This document shows positions 9,004 through 17,018 of a stretch of DNA of 64,000 bases, in pieces (the first letter of the stretch is position 1; each line of letters starts with the position of its first letter). Origin of the DNA: Paraburkholderia sp. BL21I4N1. GTDB lineage: Bacteria; Pseudomonadota; Gammaproteobacteria; Burkholderiales; Burkholderiaceae. The notes below the pieces were generated by a model, which ran no database searches, had not been told where the DNA came from, and saw nothing but the letters and a program-made list of their open reading frames with translations. Where the stretch lies: contig NZ_PVEN01000027.1 of assembly GCF_002973525.1 (NCBI RefSeq), positions 1 through 64,000 on the forward strand, read 5' to 3'. The translations under genes and the position numbers were made by a program.

Positions 9004-9661
9004 GCTTGATCTCCCTTATGTGGTTCGCCATCAGTCGGGCAAACTGCCGGCCGCTAATCCGATCGTGCTTCTTGAGTGCAACCAGCAGCTTACCTGTGAG
9101 ATCGAGCTTGACATCGTCACCCGCCGCTCGCGTCACTGCCTCGGCGAAATCATCTAGGCCTGAGCGCCGGTATTGAATGCCGTAGGCTTGCGCGAGCTGC
9201 TCAACAAACTTCCCGACGTTTTGGGTTGGCAGCTTGTCGACATCTGCAGCCAGGCTGGCGGCTGCGCCCGTTTGTGGTTTTTCGTGTGGACCGACATACC
9301 GCACCCGGATGTTGCCCCAGCCGAGCTTGCGAGAAATCCGGCTCGTCCCTGTGTCGACGAGGCAGACTGAGCGACCGTTTTCGTGCTGGATCGTCACATC
9401 AAGGACCGCGACGCCCAGTTTCCCGAGTGCCTCGCGCAACAGCATGTCACAACCAACGGCAAATTGCGCCTTGCCTTCCGGATCCGGACTGGTCTTGGCA
9501 TAAACACCGGCTCCAAGTCGAACGAGGCGTCCATCGGCAACGAGATGCTGAAGCGCAGTGCTAAGGTGCGACGAACTCCCCAACCCAGCCAATTCACGTC
9601 GAAGCACGACATTACCCGACCGCTTCTTCAGCGACATCAAAAGCTTACTGTCCAGGTTCAT
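8957..9661 (-). CDS. AbiEi/DUF6088-like antitoxin for the Fic protein
   Basis: 234 residues. The N-terminus (MNLDSKLLMSLKKRSGNVVL) and the stretch HLSTALQHLVADGRLVRLGAGVYAKT form a winged-helix domain as in AbiEi-type antitoxins and DUF6088. The C-terminal third repeats a similar helical pattern (KLDLTGKLLVALKKHDRI). Genes of this type sit directly upstream of Fic toxins and are thought to repress their own operon by binding inverted repeats. Consistent with this, the promoter region contains an ATAACCCA/TGGGTTAT inverted repeat. The ATG at 9661 is followed by a long overlap with the toxin gene. Confidence 0.75.
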   Translation of the reverse strand: MNLDSKLLMSLKKRSGNVVLRRELAGLGSSSHLSTALQHLVADGRLVRLGAGVYAKTSPDPEGKAQFAVGCDMLLREALGKLGVAVLDVTIQHENGRSVCLVDTGTSRISRKLGWGNIRVRYVGPHEKPQTGAAASLAADVDKLPTQNVGKFVEQLAQAYGIQYRRSGLDDFAEAVTRAAGDDVKLDLTGKLLVALKKHDRISGRQFARLMANHIREIKRVRPVRGLRNQGLPA

Positions 9662-9693
9662 CGGTCACCTCCAGATCTGGTGTACGAGGTTCC

Positions 9694-9734
9694 ATTATAA
9701 CCCACCTGAAACTCCTTATCTAACAATGGGTTAT
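9694..9734 (-). promoter_or_regulatory. promoter with inverted-repeat operator for the antitoxin-Fic operon
   Basis: On the minus strand a TATAAT -10 box (9694-9699) overlaps one arm of an inverted repeat: ATAACCCA at 9697-9704 and TGGGTTAT at 9727-9734. A weak -35 (TTAGAT) lies about 18 bases upstream of the -10. An arm overlapping the -10 is the expected layout for autorepression by the winged-helix antitoxin. The promoter is predicted only from sequence. Confidence 0.5.
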
Positions 9735-10153
9735 CGATACAAACCTTGCCAGAGAGGCAGCATACTTCGTCGGCCGGACGGCGCCTGCAGGGGTTTCGCG
9801 CAGAAGGCTTGGCGGTTGCGGTGGCCGACCACCGCAGGTCGCTCAACCCAGCGCCGCACGGTGCAATCCCGAGCGCATTACCGGCTGGTATTGACGGGAG
9901 CTCCGACGCCAACGCGTCGCTGTTCCGGGTGAGGATTCTGACAGCCTCGACCGAGGCCGTCCAAATTTACCGTCCTGTCACGTTCCGTGAACAACAGAAA
10001 CTGTTGTACCGCCATGCGCCGGCCCGACGCCCGCTTCACAAAAACCGTCAAGATCAGTTTCACTCCGGACAACTGTGGGACAGTGACGCGCGCCGGATCT
10101 TATACGTGGCACTGGCGGTGAGGCGTACCCCGCCGACCGAAGCCCCCTGGGGG
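9735..10153. other. no gene recognised between the Fic operon and the ACT gene
   Basis: About 420 bases without a credible coding region. The open frames here run through both neighbours' opposite strands and have no recognisable domain or ribosome-binding site. No hairpin with a T run was seen. Confidence 0.5.
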
Positions 10154-10573
10154 TCACGCGGACGCGTCCCGTGCCGCCCGGGCCTGGAGCCCGGTAAGCT
10201 GCGCCAACGCATCGGCCGCACGCTCGAAAGGCACAAAAATGTGATCGTGAAAGGCCGCAGCAACGACGTTGCAACTGATGCTGGCCTTCGTCAGCGCCTC
10301 AGCCACCGCGGCAGTGAGTCCCACCGCCTGCAGATCGGAATGAACAGTCAACGTGATCCACGCTGCCCGGTAAAGCACAGGCAACTCCTCGCGCAGTGCA
10401 GTCGGCTCATCGATGATGAGGGTCATCCCTTCGCGCTCACGAAACGTCGCCAAAGGCGCGAGCCGCGACACATCCCGGTCCGCCGGAACGGATGAGAAGA
10501 CATAGGCTCCTTCGTTGAGCTTTGGCTGCATTGACGCGAGCAGCTGTTCGAGATCCGAAACGGGTTGGCTCAC
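10154..10573 (-). CDS. ACT domain-containing protein
   Basis: 139 residues. The N-terminal half (DLEQLLASMQPKL, then YVFSSVP) matches DUF2241-type proteins. The C-terminal half (WITLTVHSDLQAVGLTAAVAEAL, then CNVVAAAFHDHIFVP) is an ACT domain of the aspartokinase-related type. ACT domains bind small ligands, usually amino acids; proteins of this stand-alone family are widespread but not characterised. There is no partner gene nearby. It lies between the Fic operon and the XRE regulator and looks like cargo rather than ICE machinery. Confidence 0.85.
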   Translation of the reverse strand: MSQPVSDLEQLLASMQPKLNEGAYVFSSVPADRDVSRLAPLATFREREGMTLIIDEPTALREELPVLYRAAWITLTVHSDLQAVGLTAAVAEALTKASISCNVVAAAFHDHIFVPFERAADALAQLTGLQARAARDASA

Positions 10574-10984
10574 TGTGCTCCCTGTACAAGAAGAGGATAA
10601 ATTGGGCTAGGTATACCGGCCGCGCCATCGCAAGCCGTAGCCACGTTGCATATCGAATCTATAGTGACCGGATCCAGCGAACAAGACGCTATTGAAGGGG
10701 CACGTCCCAGACGTCGTTGAGTTGATCGTGTCCCCCAAGGCCCCAACCCTCAGATAATGGGCCACCTTCGCAGGCAAAATCCAATGTTCAAAGGCGAATT
10801 GCCCCTCCTCGCCGCCCCGCCATGCGGTCGTAGGATTGCCGGTGCGACGGAACGCAAGACCTGTGCGACAGAACACATGCAAATTGGTCAGAACATAACG
10901 TATTACACATATTTTTAAATTTCAAGTCCTTCTTTGCTTTCCACCCTCACCGCACACTTGGCGCATTTGAGGGCGGGAGCAGCG
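10574..10984. other. no convincing gene; one doubtful minus-strand frame
   Basis: A 91-codon frame on the minus strand (10607-10882, begins MHVFCRTGLAF) covers most of this gap. It lacks a clear ribosome-binding site and resembles nothing I know, so I do not call it a gene. The right end (10900-10930) is AT-rich and could hold the promoter of the XRE regulator. Confidence 0.4.
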
Positions 10985-11377
10985 GTGACACGGCAGCAAG
11001 ACGAGCACGAACATCTGGTACGGGCAATCGGGAAGACCATTGCGCGTCGGCGCAAGGCGCTCGGCCTGACCCAGGAACAGCTATCTGAAACCGCAGGTCT
11101 CGCCCAGGCGTCGCTCTCCCACATTGAACGCGGCGTCACCTCGCCCAGCATCGAGCGCCTCGCGCAGCTCGCAGGCATTCTTGAATGCCGTCTTTCAGAC
11201 TTTCTCGGTGAGACCGGCACAGGTCCGGCCGACCGTGCGAGCCGTATCCATCAGAAGCTCTCGGGCCTCAGCCCGATACAGCAGGATGCGTTGGAACGCC
11301 TGATGGATGAGGCCATCGCTCTGGCAACAAACGCACGCCCCGCCGCCAAACGCCGCTTGCGCAAACAGAGCCCCTGA
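10985..11377 (+). CDS. XRE-family transcriptional regulator
   Basis: 130 residues from the GTG at 10985, chosen because GGGAG lies 8 bases upstream; longer starts exist. A classic Cro/C1-type helix-turn-helix covers residues about 16-70: LVRAIGKTIARRRKALGLTQ, LSETAGLAQASLSHIERG and SIERLAQLAGILEC. The C-terminal tail (LSGLSPIQQDALERLMDEAI) is helical and basic at the end, without a peptidase or ligand-binding domain. It is a stand-alone repressor-type regulator near the left part of the ICE block and could control the long leader-linked gene series that follows. Confidence 0.85.
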   Translation: MTRQQDEHEHLVRAIGKTIARRRKALGLTQEQLSETAGLAQASLSHIERGVTSPSIERLAQLAGILECRLSDFLGETGTGPADRASRIHQKLSGLSPIQQDALERLMDEAIALATNARPAAKRRLRKQSP

Positions 11378-11948
11378 CTGCGTGACCGGGCTGCACGGCA
11401 TTGTCCCCGAATGGCTGCTGACTGCCATTGGGTCTTCTTTCTATATGTGGCGTCAACCGGCCTCCTCTGCCGGTTCGCGGGTACGTAATGCAGTATTCCA
11501 ATGCAGACCGGGCCATGCCTGAAAGTTGGGCTTGACTGGCTCCCGGTCCGCTTTTAACGCCTGCTATCCGCATTCGCCGGAAATGATCCGGCAGACACGA
11601 GGCATTCCCTACCGGATTCCTGACCAACACTCACCAGTCGTGACCGGCCGTGAGATTGAATCGCATGCCGTTATATCACTAAGATGTGCGAATTAAATAT
11701 CGAGCAGAATTGCTTGAATTTCCCATGTCGCCGGCTATGATTCGCAATTGAAGTTGCCCGCTGGAGCCCATCCAGCATTCTTCGCAGTACCGTCGCTTAT
11801 GCGACACCTTTCGCGGCTCTGCTTCGTCCCACTGTCTGGACCACCGCGGGTCTTTTGACCAGAAGCTTCCTTGTTTGCCCGTCTGGGGAATTGTCACTTC
11901 CCGGCACGGGACATGGCGATTCCCCTTTTTTTGTTCTGGAGAATCGTC
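11378..11948. other. non-coding stretch and leader of the DUF3577 gene
   Basis: No gene is supported in these 570 bases. The last 75 bases (about 11875-11948) hold a GC hairpin-type leader ending in CCCC followed by a T run (CCCCTTTTTTTG region at about 11926-11936) and a GGAGAA ribosome-binding site. It is the first of a series of similar leaders placed before the following genes. Confidence 0.5.
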
Positions 11949-12620
11949 ATGAATCAGTCTGTCGAACCCCGCAAGTATTTCGACCTTCACCTGCGCGGCC
12001 TCGGGTATGTGTCCCGCGTCCGCGATGTTACGACCAAAGGCAATGGCCGCAGCAAGGCCAAACCCTTCCTCGCCTGCGCCATCTCCGCATTTCACGGAGA
12101 CCCAAACGTCGAGAACGGCATCGTCTATCTTCCTCTCGACCTGATCGTCTCTGGCGAAAAGGCAAAAGAAGCAGTCCGTGCCGTGATGGATGACGCGAAC
12201 GACCGCGACACGAAGGTGCTCGTCAGCTTCCGTTCCGGCGATCACTACATCCATACTTTCGAACGCACCGGAAACCGCGCTGGCGAAACCGGGGCTGTAC
12301 TCAAGGGCCGCCTGCTCAAGCTCTTCTGGATCAAGGTCAACGGCGAGGAAGTCTACCGTGATGAAGGCGACGAAAGCGACGACGCCGAAGCTGGCGCCGA
12401 TCGCTCGCGCGAGATCGTCAACGGCGATGAACCGTCGGCGGAACATCGTGATGACCGTGACGTGCCTCGCGTCGAACAGCCGACCAACGGTCGGGAGACC
12501 GAAGTGTCCGGCGAAGAGCCATCAGCAGTCGAACGCGCCGAACCGCGCACCAACCGCTATCCGCCGCTGCGCCGTCAGGCCAGCGGTAATGCCCGCCGGA
12601 CTTCCGCCGGCGACCGGTAA
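11949..12620 (+). CDS. STY4534-family ICE replication protein (DUF3577)
   Basis: 223 residues from the ATG at 11949 (GGAGAA upstream). The N-terminal 135 residues match DUF3577: KYFDLHLRGLGYVSRVRDV, KPFLACAISAFHG, YLPLDLIVSGEKA and LKGRLLKLFWIKVNGE. This is the family annotated as ICE replication protein STY4534. The C-terminal 85 residues are acidic, low-complexity and probably disordered (DEGDESDDAEAGAD). The protein is known from pKLC102- and SPI-7-like elements; its exact biochemical role is not established. It is the best single marker in this window that the block is an ICE. Confidence 0.9.
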   Translation: MNQSVEPRKYFDLHLRGLGYVSRVRDVTTKGNGRSKAKPFLACAISAFHGDPNVENGIVYLPLDLIVSGEKAKEAVRAVMDDANDRDTKVLVSFRSGDHYIHTFERTGNRAGETGAVLKGRLLKLFWIKVNGEEVYRDEGDESDDAEAGADRSREIVNGDEPSAEHRDDRDVPRVEQPTNGRETEVSGEEPSAVERAEPRTNRYPPLRRQASGNARRTSAGDR

Positions 12621-12633
12621 GCGATCCCCTCCC

Positions 12634-12658
12634 GGTCCCCCGCTTCGCGCGGGGGACC
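12634..12658 (+). terminator. GC-rich hairpin after the DUF3577 gene
   Basis: A 10-bp perfect stem (GGTCCCCCGC / GCGGGGGACC) with a 5-base loop, 14 bases after the stop codon. It has no T run, so it is either a weak terminator or an mRNA 3'-end stabiliser. Confidence 0.4.
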
Positions 12659-12679
12659 CACTCACGCGCCCGGCCGTCC

Positions 12680-12726
12680 GCCGGCTTTCCGGAGCACTAC
12701 CACGCGTACTGCTCCGGAAAGCCGGC
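12680..12726. repeat. perfect 17-bp inverted repeat
   Basis: Positions 12680-12696 (starts GCCGGCTTTCC) are the exact reverse complement of 12710-12726, separated by 13 bases. A stem this long and perfect in non-coding DNA suggests a cruciform, RNA hairpin or protein-binding site. No T run follows. Confidence 0.7.
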
Positions 12727-12810
12727 ATCGTCCGTCAGGTCGTCACCCGGGTCCACGGTGGCCCCATCACGCCGCGCCGTTTGCGCCGGACTCTACCGGC
12801 CCAGACACAG

Positions 12811-13000
12811 GCCTGGCAGTCACGATCTGCCAGGCGTTATCCGTCATTCGCCCTGCAGGCCAATGACGGATGACCGTTTCACTGCCGGCCCGCCAGTTGC
12901 AGGCCCGCCCGCCGCCGCGTCAGGCGACACGTTTGCAGCCATCTTCCGGTGCCATCGTCTGCACGGCTGCCCCAGGGTTCAAGCGACCCATGGTCCGGAA
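12811..13000 (+). repeat. five-hairpin intergenic element, copy 1
   Basis: Two tandem hairpins (12811-12835 and 12839-12871) are followed by a conserved stretch from 12876. That stretch contains GGCCCGC/GCAGGCC, CGCC/GGCG and GCAGCC/GGCTGC stems and ends near ATGGTCCGGAAT. The same order occurs at 14960-15145 and 17532-17742, where the stem sequences differ but pairing is kept. It lies between the DUF3577 gene and the antirestriction gene. Confidence 0.6.
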
Positions 13001-13073
13001 TAACTTCCTTCCCCGTCGGGGCGTCAGCACGCCCGACCAGCCCGGATGTTGCTTGCTCTCGAGGGAGCTTCCG

Positions 13074-13133
13074 ATGCTGACCGTGCAATCTCCCTGCCCT
13101 TGTACCGCCGTCACTGTTACCTCTCGTGCTTGA
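13074..13133 (+). CDS. micro-ORF of 19 codons with a CPC motif
   Basis: An ATG at 13074 has GAGGGAG about 7 bases upstream and is preceded by a leader hairpin (CCCCGTCGGGG at about 13007-13019) like those ahead of the larger genes. The peptide begins MLTVQSPCPC. It could be a leader peptide, a real microprotein or a relic. The family is unknown. Confidence 0.3.
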   Translation: MLTVQSPCPCTAVTVTSRA

Positions 13134-13241
13134 TGACTGCGGATACACATCTGCGTCGCCGGGCACTGACGTTGTTCAACCCACGCGGGGAATGCGCTTC
13201 CCCGCCCGGGAAATCGTCCTCCGCACTTTCTGGAGGATGTC

Positions 13242-13661
13242 ATGAACCATACGACTGAAACGCGCCCCATCGTGGCCACCCCTGTACCCGAGGAGCGGCG
13301 CATGGATATCCTGTCGCGCTACTTCGGCCGGCATATGATCCGCGCCGAGGTCACCGTCTACACCGCAATGGAATCGCTGTGCGAGACCTATCGCGGTGGA
13401 TTCTGGGACTACGTCGAACTCTCGAACGGTGCGTTCTACATGGCGCCTCGCCTCGATGGGCCGTTGCCGGTCAGTTGTGACGGCAACGGCTATTCGGGTG
13501 AGATGAGCGCCGACGCCGCCGGTATTGTCGCATGCCTGTTTGCGCTGAATGCGATGGCATGGTCGACAGAAGACCCCCTTTTCGCGCAGCTCTACGACCG
13601 CCTGCTCACCTTCGCAGACCAGCACGCGGAAGCGGGTGCGATCTACGCGGCCATCGACTGA
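13242..13661 (+). CDS. antirestriction protein, ArdB/KlcA family
   Basis: 139 residues from the ATG at 13242, with GGAGGA upstream. Family signatures are clear: ILSRYFGRHMIRAEVTVY, YRGGFWDYVELSNGAFYMAP and GNGYSGEMSADAAGIVACLF. ArdB/KlcA proteins relieve type I restriction in vivo without mimicking DNA, helping the element to establish in a new host. Its length is normal. It has its own hairpin leader (from about 13172) and lies in the series of individually led plus-strand ICE genes. Confidence 0.92.
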   Translation: MNHTTETRPIVATPVPEERRMDILSRYFGRHMIRAEVTVYTAMESLCETYRGGFWDYVELSNGAFYMAPRLDGPLPVSCDGNGYSGEMSADAAGIVACLFALNAMAWSTEDPLFAQLYDRLLTFADQHAEAGAIYAAID

Positions 13662-13735
13662 CGACTTGCCTCTGTACAACCCTTGCGGGACGCGACCCGT
13701 GAGGACGCGTCTCCGTATCTCTCCAGGAGACAGCC

Positions 13736-14269
13736 ATGTCACTTTCCATCCAGTCGCCGTCATCGCGCGGGCACCGTGCAATTCCCCCCTCTCATTCGTT
13801 TCATGCAATCGACACGCCAGCAAATTCCGGCTCAACCGGCCAGCCAGTATTCACGTGCAACGACGGCCGCGTGCTGCCGCTCTATACCGACCTAACGGCC
13901 GGACTTCCCGACGGGCTCTACCTGGGTCTCTTCAACGGTCGCGACAATCCCTTTATGGCAGCGGCCGATCCCGGATTCGACGGCCCACTGATCGGCCGGC
14001 TGCATTACTGCCACACGGTCGAGGCGCGCGAGGTCCGGCTGGAATTTGTCGACCCCTTCGAGGGCAGGCGGTTCTTCCCCGACATGGAAATCGTGGCTGG
14101 ACCGTCCGGCCATGTTCCGCCCGGACGGATCAGTATGCCGGTCCAACTGGGCCTGAACTCCGGTGCGATCGTTTTCGATGGCCGCTATTTCGCCGACTGG
14201 ACCGCCTTCATCATCTCGTCCGTGCGCACCGTCATCGGTCGCGACCTGACTTCGCAGCGACGTATCTGA
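13736..14269 (+). CDS. uncharacterised ICE protein
   Basis: 177 residues, start at the ATG after CCAGGAGACAGCC. I do not recognise a family. The first 40 residues are Ser/Pro-rich and probably flexible. The remainder looks like a compact beta-rich domain (VFTCNDGRVLPLYTDL, GLPDGLYLGLFNGRD, PLIGRLHYCHTVE, LNSGAIVFDGRYFADW). It has no signal peptide or membrane segment. It sits between the antirestriction gene and a DUF6927 gene with a hairpin leader of the shared type (13674-13735), so it belongs to the same gene series. Confidence 0.75.
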   Translation: MSLSIQSPSSRGHRAIPPSHSFHAIDTPANSGSTGQPVFTCNDGRVLPLYTDLTAGLPDGLYLGLFNGRDNPFMAAADPGFDGPLIGRLHYCHTVEAREVRLEFVDPFEGRRFFPDMEIVAGPSGHVPPGRISMPVQLGLNSGAIVFDGRYFADWTAFIISSVRTVIGRDLTSQRRI

Positions 14270-14406
14270 AGCGCTCCCACCACGTCTGACTTCCTTCAAT
14301 CTGTGCTGCGTTTCCAGCACATCCTCCGCAGGGCACCGTTCCCCGCGTCGGGAAATGTGTCCCGCTTCATCCACACTTTATCCGCACATTACCCAGCGAG
14401 GACATC

Positions 14407-14943
14407 ATGGGATGGCTCTTTGGACATGGGCAGACCCGTTCACAGCTGATCGAACGCCTGACCCGCGATGAAGAACACAACGGCACGACGCGGCATTGCC
14501 TGCGCCACTACGCAAGCGGCAACGTGCTCTGGACGGTTTGGGAAATTCACCGCCCCACCGATCCACCGTTTCGCTATATCGGCTGCGATCTGATGGCATA
14601 CGACAGAAGCTGTGCCGGGTGGGGTTACAAGGACCTCTGCGAGGAAATGGAGCCGCTCTACTACTCCTGTCCCCTCGCCTACCTCGACATGGTGCCGCCT
14701 GCGTCCGCCGCCTGGCGGGAGCAGGTCCGGACCTGGCATGCGGCGCGCTCACGCGTGCTCACCATCGGCGATACGCTCACGTTCAGCGGGCTGTCGATCA
14801 CGCAGGCCGTGGTCGTCGGCAAACGCAGACGGACCTGGGTCGTCGAATGCAATGGCCACCGCTACGCGTTACCCCCGCGGATGCTGCGGCATATCGTCGA
14901 ACAGGTTCCGGGAACCGGCCCACAGCATCCAGCATCAGGCTGA
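14407..14943 (+). CDS. DUF6927-like protein
   Basis: 178 residues starting MGWLFGHGQTRSQLIERLTR, an N-terminus shared with DUF6927-type proteins of conjugative elements. Conserved-looking stretches are RYIGCDLMAYDRSCAGWGYK and CPLAYLDMVPP; the C-terminal part has a small SH3-like segment (GDTLTFSGLSITQAVVVG). Function is unknown. The start has GAGGAC 6 bases upstream, preceded by a leader hairpin (14330-14406). It is followed by copy 2 of the five-hairpin element. Confidence 0.75.
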   Translation: MGWLFGHGQTRSQLIERLTRDEEHNGTTRHCLRHYASGNVLWTVWEIHRPTDPPFRYIGCDLMAYDRSCAGWGYKDLCEEMEPLYYSCPLAYLDMVPPASAAWREQVRTWHAARSRVLTIGDTLTFSGLSITQAVVVGKRRRTWVVECNGHRYALPPRMLRHIVEQVPGTGPQHPASG

Positions 14944-14959
14944 TACACGCCACCTGTGC

Positions 14960-15145
14960 GCCTGGCCATCGGTCCAGGCGTCATCCCGAAGCGCCGCTTC
15001 CCATGCGCCGCTTCGGGATGGTTTCCCCGCCGGTCTGCCGGATGCAGACCCGACCGTCGCCGCGCAAGTGCGACGCCCCTGCAGCTTCTTTCCGGCGCCT
15101 TCGTCTGCGCGGCTGCATGTCCGGCACCGGACATCCGGAATCTGT
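14960..15145 (+). repeat. five-hairpin intergenic element, copy 2
   Basis: Hairpin A is GCCTGG/CCAGGC (14960-14979). Hairpin B is CATCCCGAAGCG/CGCTTCGGGATG (14982-15020). The conserved stretch from 15021 follows, with GGTCTGC/GCAGACC, GTCGC/GCGAC and GCAGC/GCTGC stems. Compared with copy 3, the first of these changes TC/GA to TT/AA, which keeps the pairing. Confidence 0.65.
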
Positions 15146-15211
15146 TCCATTCCCAACCGGCGGGTTGCCATGCCCGTCGGGGCAGGACCTGCCCCCTTCC
15201 GTGGAGGCATC

Positions 15212-15772
15212 ATGATCGCGATTCCCGGCACGCTCGACGTGCGCACCATCAAGGGCAGCAACGGTCCGTTCCAGGTCGGTGAGCTGACGACGTCCGTCGG
15301 CGACTTCAAGGTCAAGGACAAGCTGCTCGAACAGTTCGAACCGGGCGCCTACACCGGCATCTTCCTGATCGACCGGATCTACCCGCACAGTTACGTCTGG
15401 TACGGCAAGGTCACCGTCGAAATCCGCGCCCGCCTGGCGGACGTCCAGCTCGACAACGACGAACCGCTCGGCGACGCCGACACCCCACCGCCTTCGATCG
15501 AACCCGATCCGGCTGACGAGGAACGTCGGGCCGCTGTGACACCCGACGCGCTGCCTGCCGAAGAAGTCGCCTCTGAGCCCGCATCAGCAAACTCCGGTGA
15601 GCTGTATCTGCCCGATCTCTTCGGCATCGAACTGGCCGACGCCATCCTGGCCGGCGCGCCCGTCAAGCTCGATTCGACCGTCGAGCGCGGCCTGCTGCGC
15701 CGCCAGCGTGACGAGCTCGACGCCTTCGGCTACACGTTCCAGGCCTCGACCCAGACGTGGTTCAAGTCCTGA
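15212..15772 (+). CDS. DUF3275 family protein
   Basis: 186 residues; ATG at 15212 after GTGGAGGCATC. The N-terminal 85 residues match DUF3275 of ICEs: IPGTLDVRTIKGSNGPFQVG, VGDFKVKDKLLEQFEPGAY and GIFLIDRIYPHSYVWYGKV. A Pro/Asp/Glu-rich linker follows, then a C-terminal helix pair (LYLPDLFGIELADAILAG, LRRQRDELDAFGYTF). The function is unknown, but the family is almost confined to integrative elements of this class. A hairpin with a T run lies 11 bases after the stop. Confidence 0.88.
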   Translation: MIAIPGTLDVRTIKGSNGPFQVGELTTSVGDFKVKDKLLEQFEPGAYTGIFLIDRIYPHSYVWYGKVTVEIRARLADVQLDNDEPLGDADTPPPSIEPDPADEERRAAVTPDALPAEEVASEPASANSGELYLPDLFGIELADAILAGAPVKLDSTVERGLLRRQRDELDAFGYTFQASTQTWFKS

Positions 15773-15783
15773 TCCGATCCATC

Positions 15784-15823
15784 ACGGGGGATGCACCTGT
15801 CGTTACGCACATCCCCCGTTTTT
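15784..15823 (+). terminator. factor-independent terminator (or leader hairpin)
   Basis: ACGGGGGATG (15784-15793) pairs with CATCCCCCGT (15810-15819) and is followed by a T run to 15823. It ends the DUF3275 transcript. It also occupies the position of the leader hairpin of the next gene, whose ATG is 14 bases further, so it could regulate read-through. Confidence 0.65.
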
Positions 15824-15836
15824 CCAGGAGGCTTCG

Positions 15837-16943
15837 ATGGCCCTGATCTTCCCCCGTCTCGCGAGAAATTTTGTGAAGAACGGATATTTTCCGACTGATG
15901 CCGTGACACTTGAACGGATCGCCGGCGCGCTTGCCCCGGCCGACCCTGACAAACCTGCACGGCTCCTCGATCCATGCTGCGGTGAAGGCGCGGCACTGCA
16001 CGATCTGAAACAGACACTGTGTGTGCACGACGCGTCAGCGGAGACCGTGCGCGCATACGGCGTGGAGTACGACCGTGAACGTGCATGGCATGCGAAGTCG
16101 GTGCTCGACACGGTCGCGCACTCCGACGTGCACGACATGTTCATCACTGCCCGCAGCATGGGTCTGCTTTTTCTCAATCCACCCTATGGCGATGTCGTAT
16201 CGGACAAGGCGCAGACGGGCGAGCGGCAGCTGAACCGTCTCGAGAAGGTCTTTTACCAGAAGACCGTTCCGTGGCTCGCGTTCGGCGGCGTGCTGGTCCT
16301 GATCGTGCCGTACTACGTGATCGACCGCGAGTTCGCGACGATGATCGCGCGCAACTTCTCGCGCGTCGAGGCGTTTCTCGCCCCGGACCAGACGTTCAAA
16401 CAGCTCGTGCTGTTCGGCATCAAACGCCGTGCCGACGGCGTCGACAGCATGGTCGCGGCCCGGCTCGCACGTATCACCGACGGTGAGTTGCCATCGGAAC
16501 TTCCGCAATCCTGGTCCGACAGCCCCTATGCCATCCCCTGCGCGACGGGCGAATGCGCATTCGTTGCCACACGCATCGACGCCCTGCAGCTCGAGCAGGA
16601 ACTCGATCGCATGCAGCACTCCACGCTCTGGCCGCAGTTCGCGTCGATGTTTACCGCGGAGCCGGTCGCACCACGCCGGCCGCTGCGCGACCTGTCGGAC
16701 TGGCATCTCGCGCTCGCACTCGCGGCCGGCCAGATCACCGGTGTGGTGACCGGTCAGGACGGCACGCAGTTGCTCATCCGCGGCGACACGATCAAGCGCA
16801 AGGAGCAGGAAGTGCAGATCGAGGAAACGGACAAGGGCGACATCCGCACCACGATCCTGATGCGTGACCGGTTCGTGCCGACCATTGCCGGCATCGACTT
16901 TACCCCCGGCCCGAACCTGGGCCGCATCGTGACGATCCGCTAG
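15837..16943 (+). CDS. DUF6094 protein, class I methyltransferase-like
   Basis: 368 residues; ATG at 15837 after CCAGGAGGCTTCG. The N-terminal domain has the SAM-binding motif I as LLDPCCGEGAALHDL and the catalytic-type motif IV as FLNPPYGD, as in N6-adenine methyltransferases. Later segments VPWLAFGGVLVLIVPYYVID and FLAPDQTFKQLVLFGIK complete a Rossmann-type fold. The C-terminal 120 residues are specific to DUF6094. The NPPY motif makes DNA or RNA adenine methylation plausible, but no member is proven to my knowledge. It is part of the plus-strand ICE gene series. Confidence 0.85.
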   Translation: MALIFPRLARNFVKNGYFPTDAVTLERIAGALAPADPDKPARLLDPCCGEGAALHDLKQTLCVHDASAETVRAYGVEYDRERAWHAKSVLDTVAHSDVHDMFITARSMGLLFLNPPYGDVVSDKAQTGERQLNRLEKVFYQKTVPWLAFGGVLVLIVPYYVIDREFATMIARNFSRVEAFLAPDQTFKQLVLFGIKRRADGVDSMVAARLARITDGELPSELPQSWSDSPYAIPCATGECAFVATRIDALQLEQELDRMQHSTLWPQFASMFTAEPVAPRRPLRDLSDWHLALALAAGQITGVVTGQDGTQLLIRGDTIKRKEQEVQIEETDKGDIRTTILMRDRFVPTIAGIDFTPGPNLGRIVTIR

Positions 16944-17018
16944 CGCGACATCGTCTTCCTTCACCCTGCGGGGCTTTGCCCCGCGAGGAGCAGGCTTCGC
17001 CTTCCACAGGAGAACAGC

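Larger units (their letters stand above)
12621..13073. other. hairpin-rich intergenic region
   Basis: No gene in about 450 bases, but strong stems follow one another. GGTCCCCCGC pairs with GCGGGGGACC (12634-12658). A perfect 17-bp stem lies at 12680-12696 / 12710-12726. GCCTGGCAG pairs with CTGCCAGGC (12811-12835), and ATCCGTCATT with AATGACGGAT (12839-12871). The first copy of the three-hairpin repeat follows (12876-13000), then a leader hairpin. None has a clear T run, so factor-independent termination is uncertain. Confidence 0.6.

Noticed and set aside
9746..10495. 249-codon plus-strand frame between the Fic operon and the ACT gene
   Set aside because: Most of it is antisense to the ACT gene and the translation has no domain or plausible composition.
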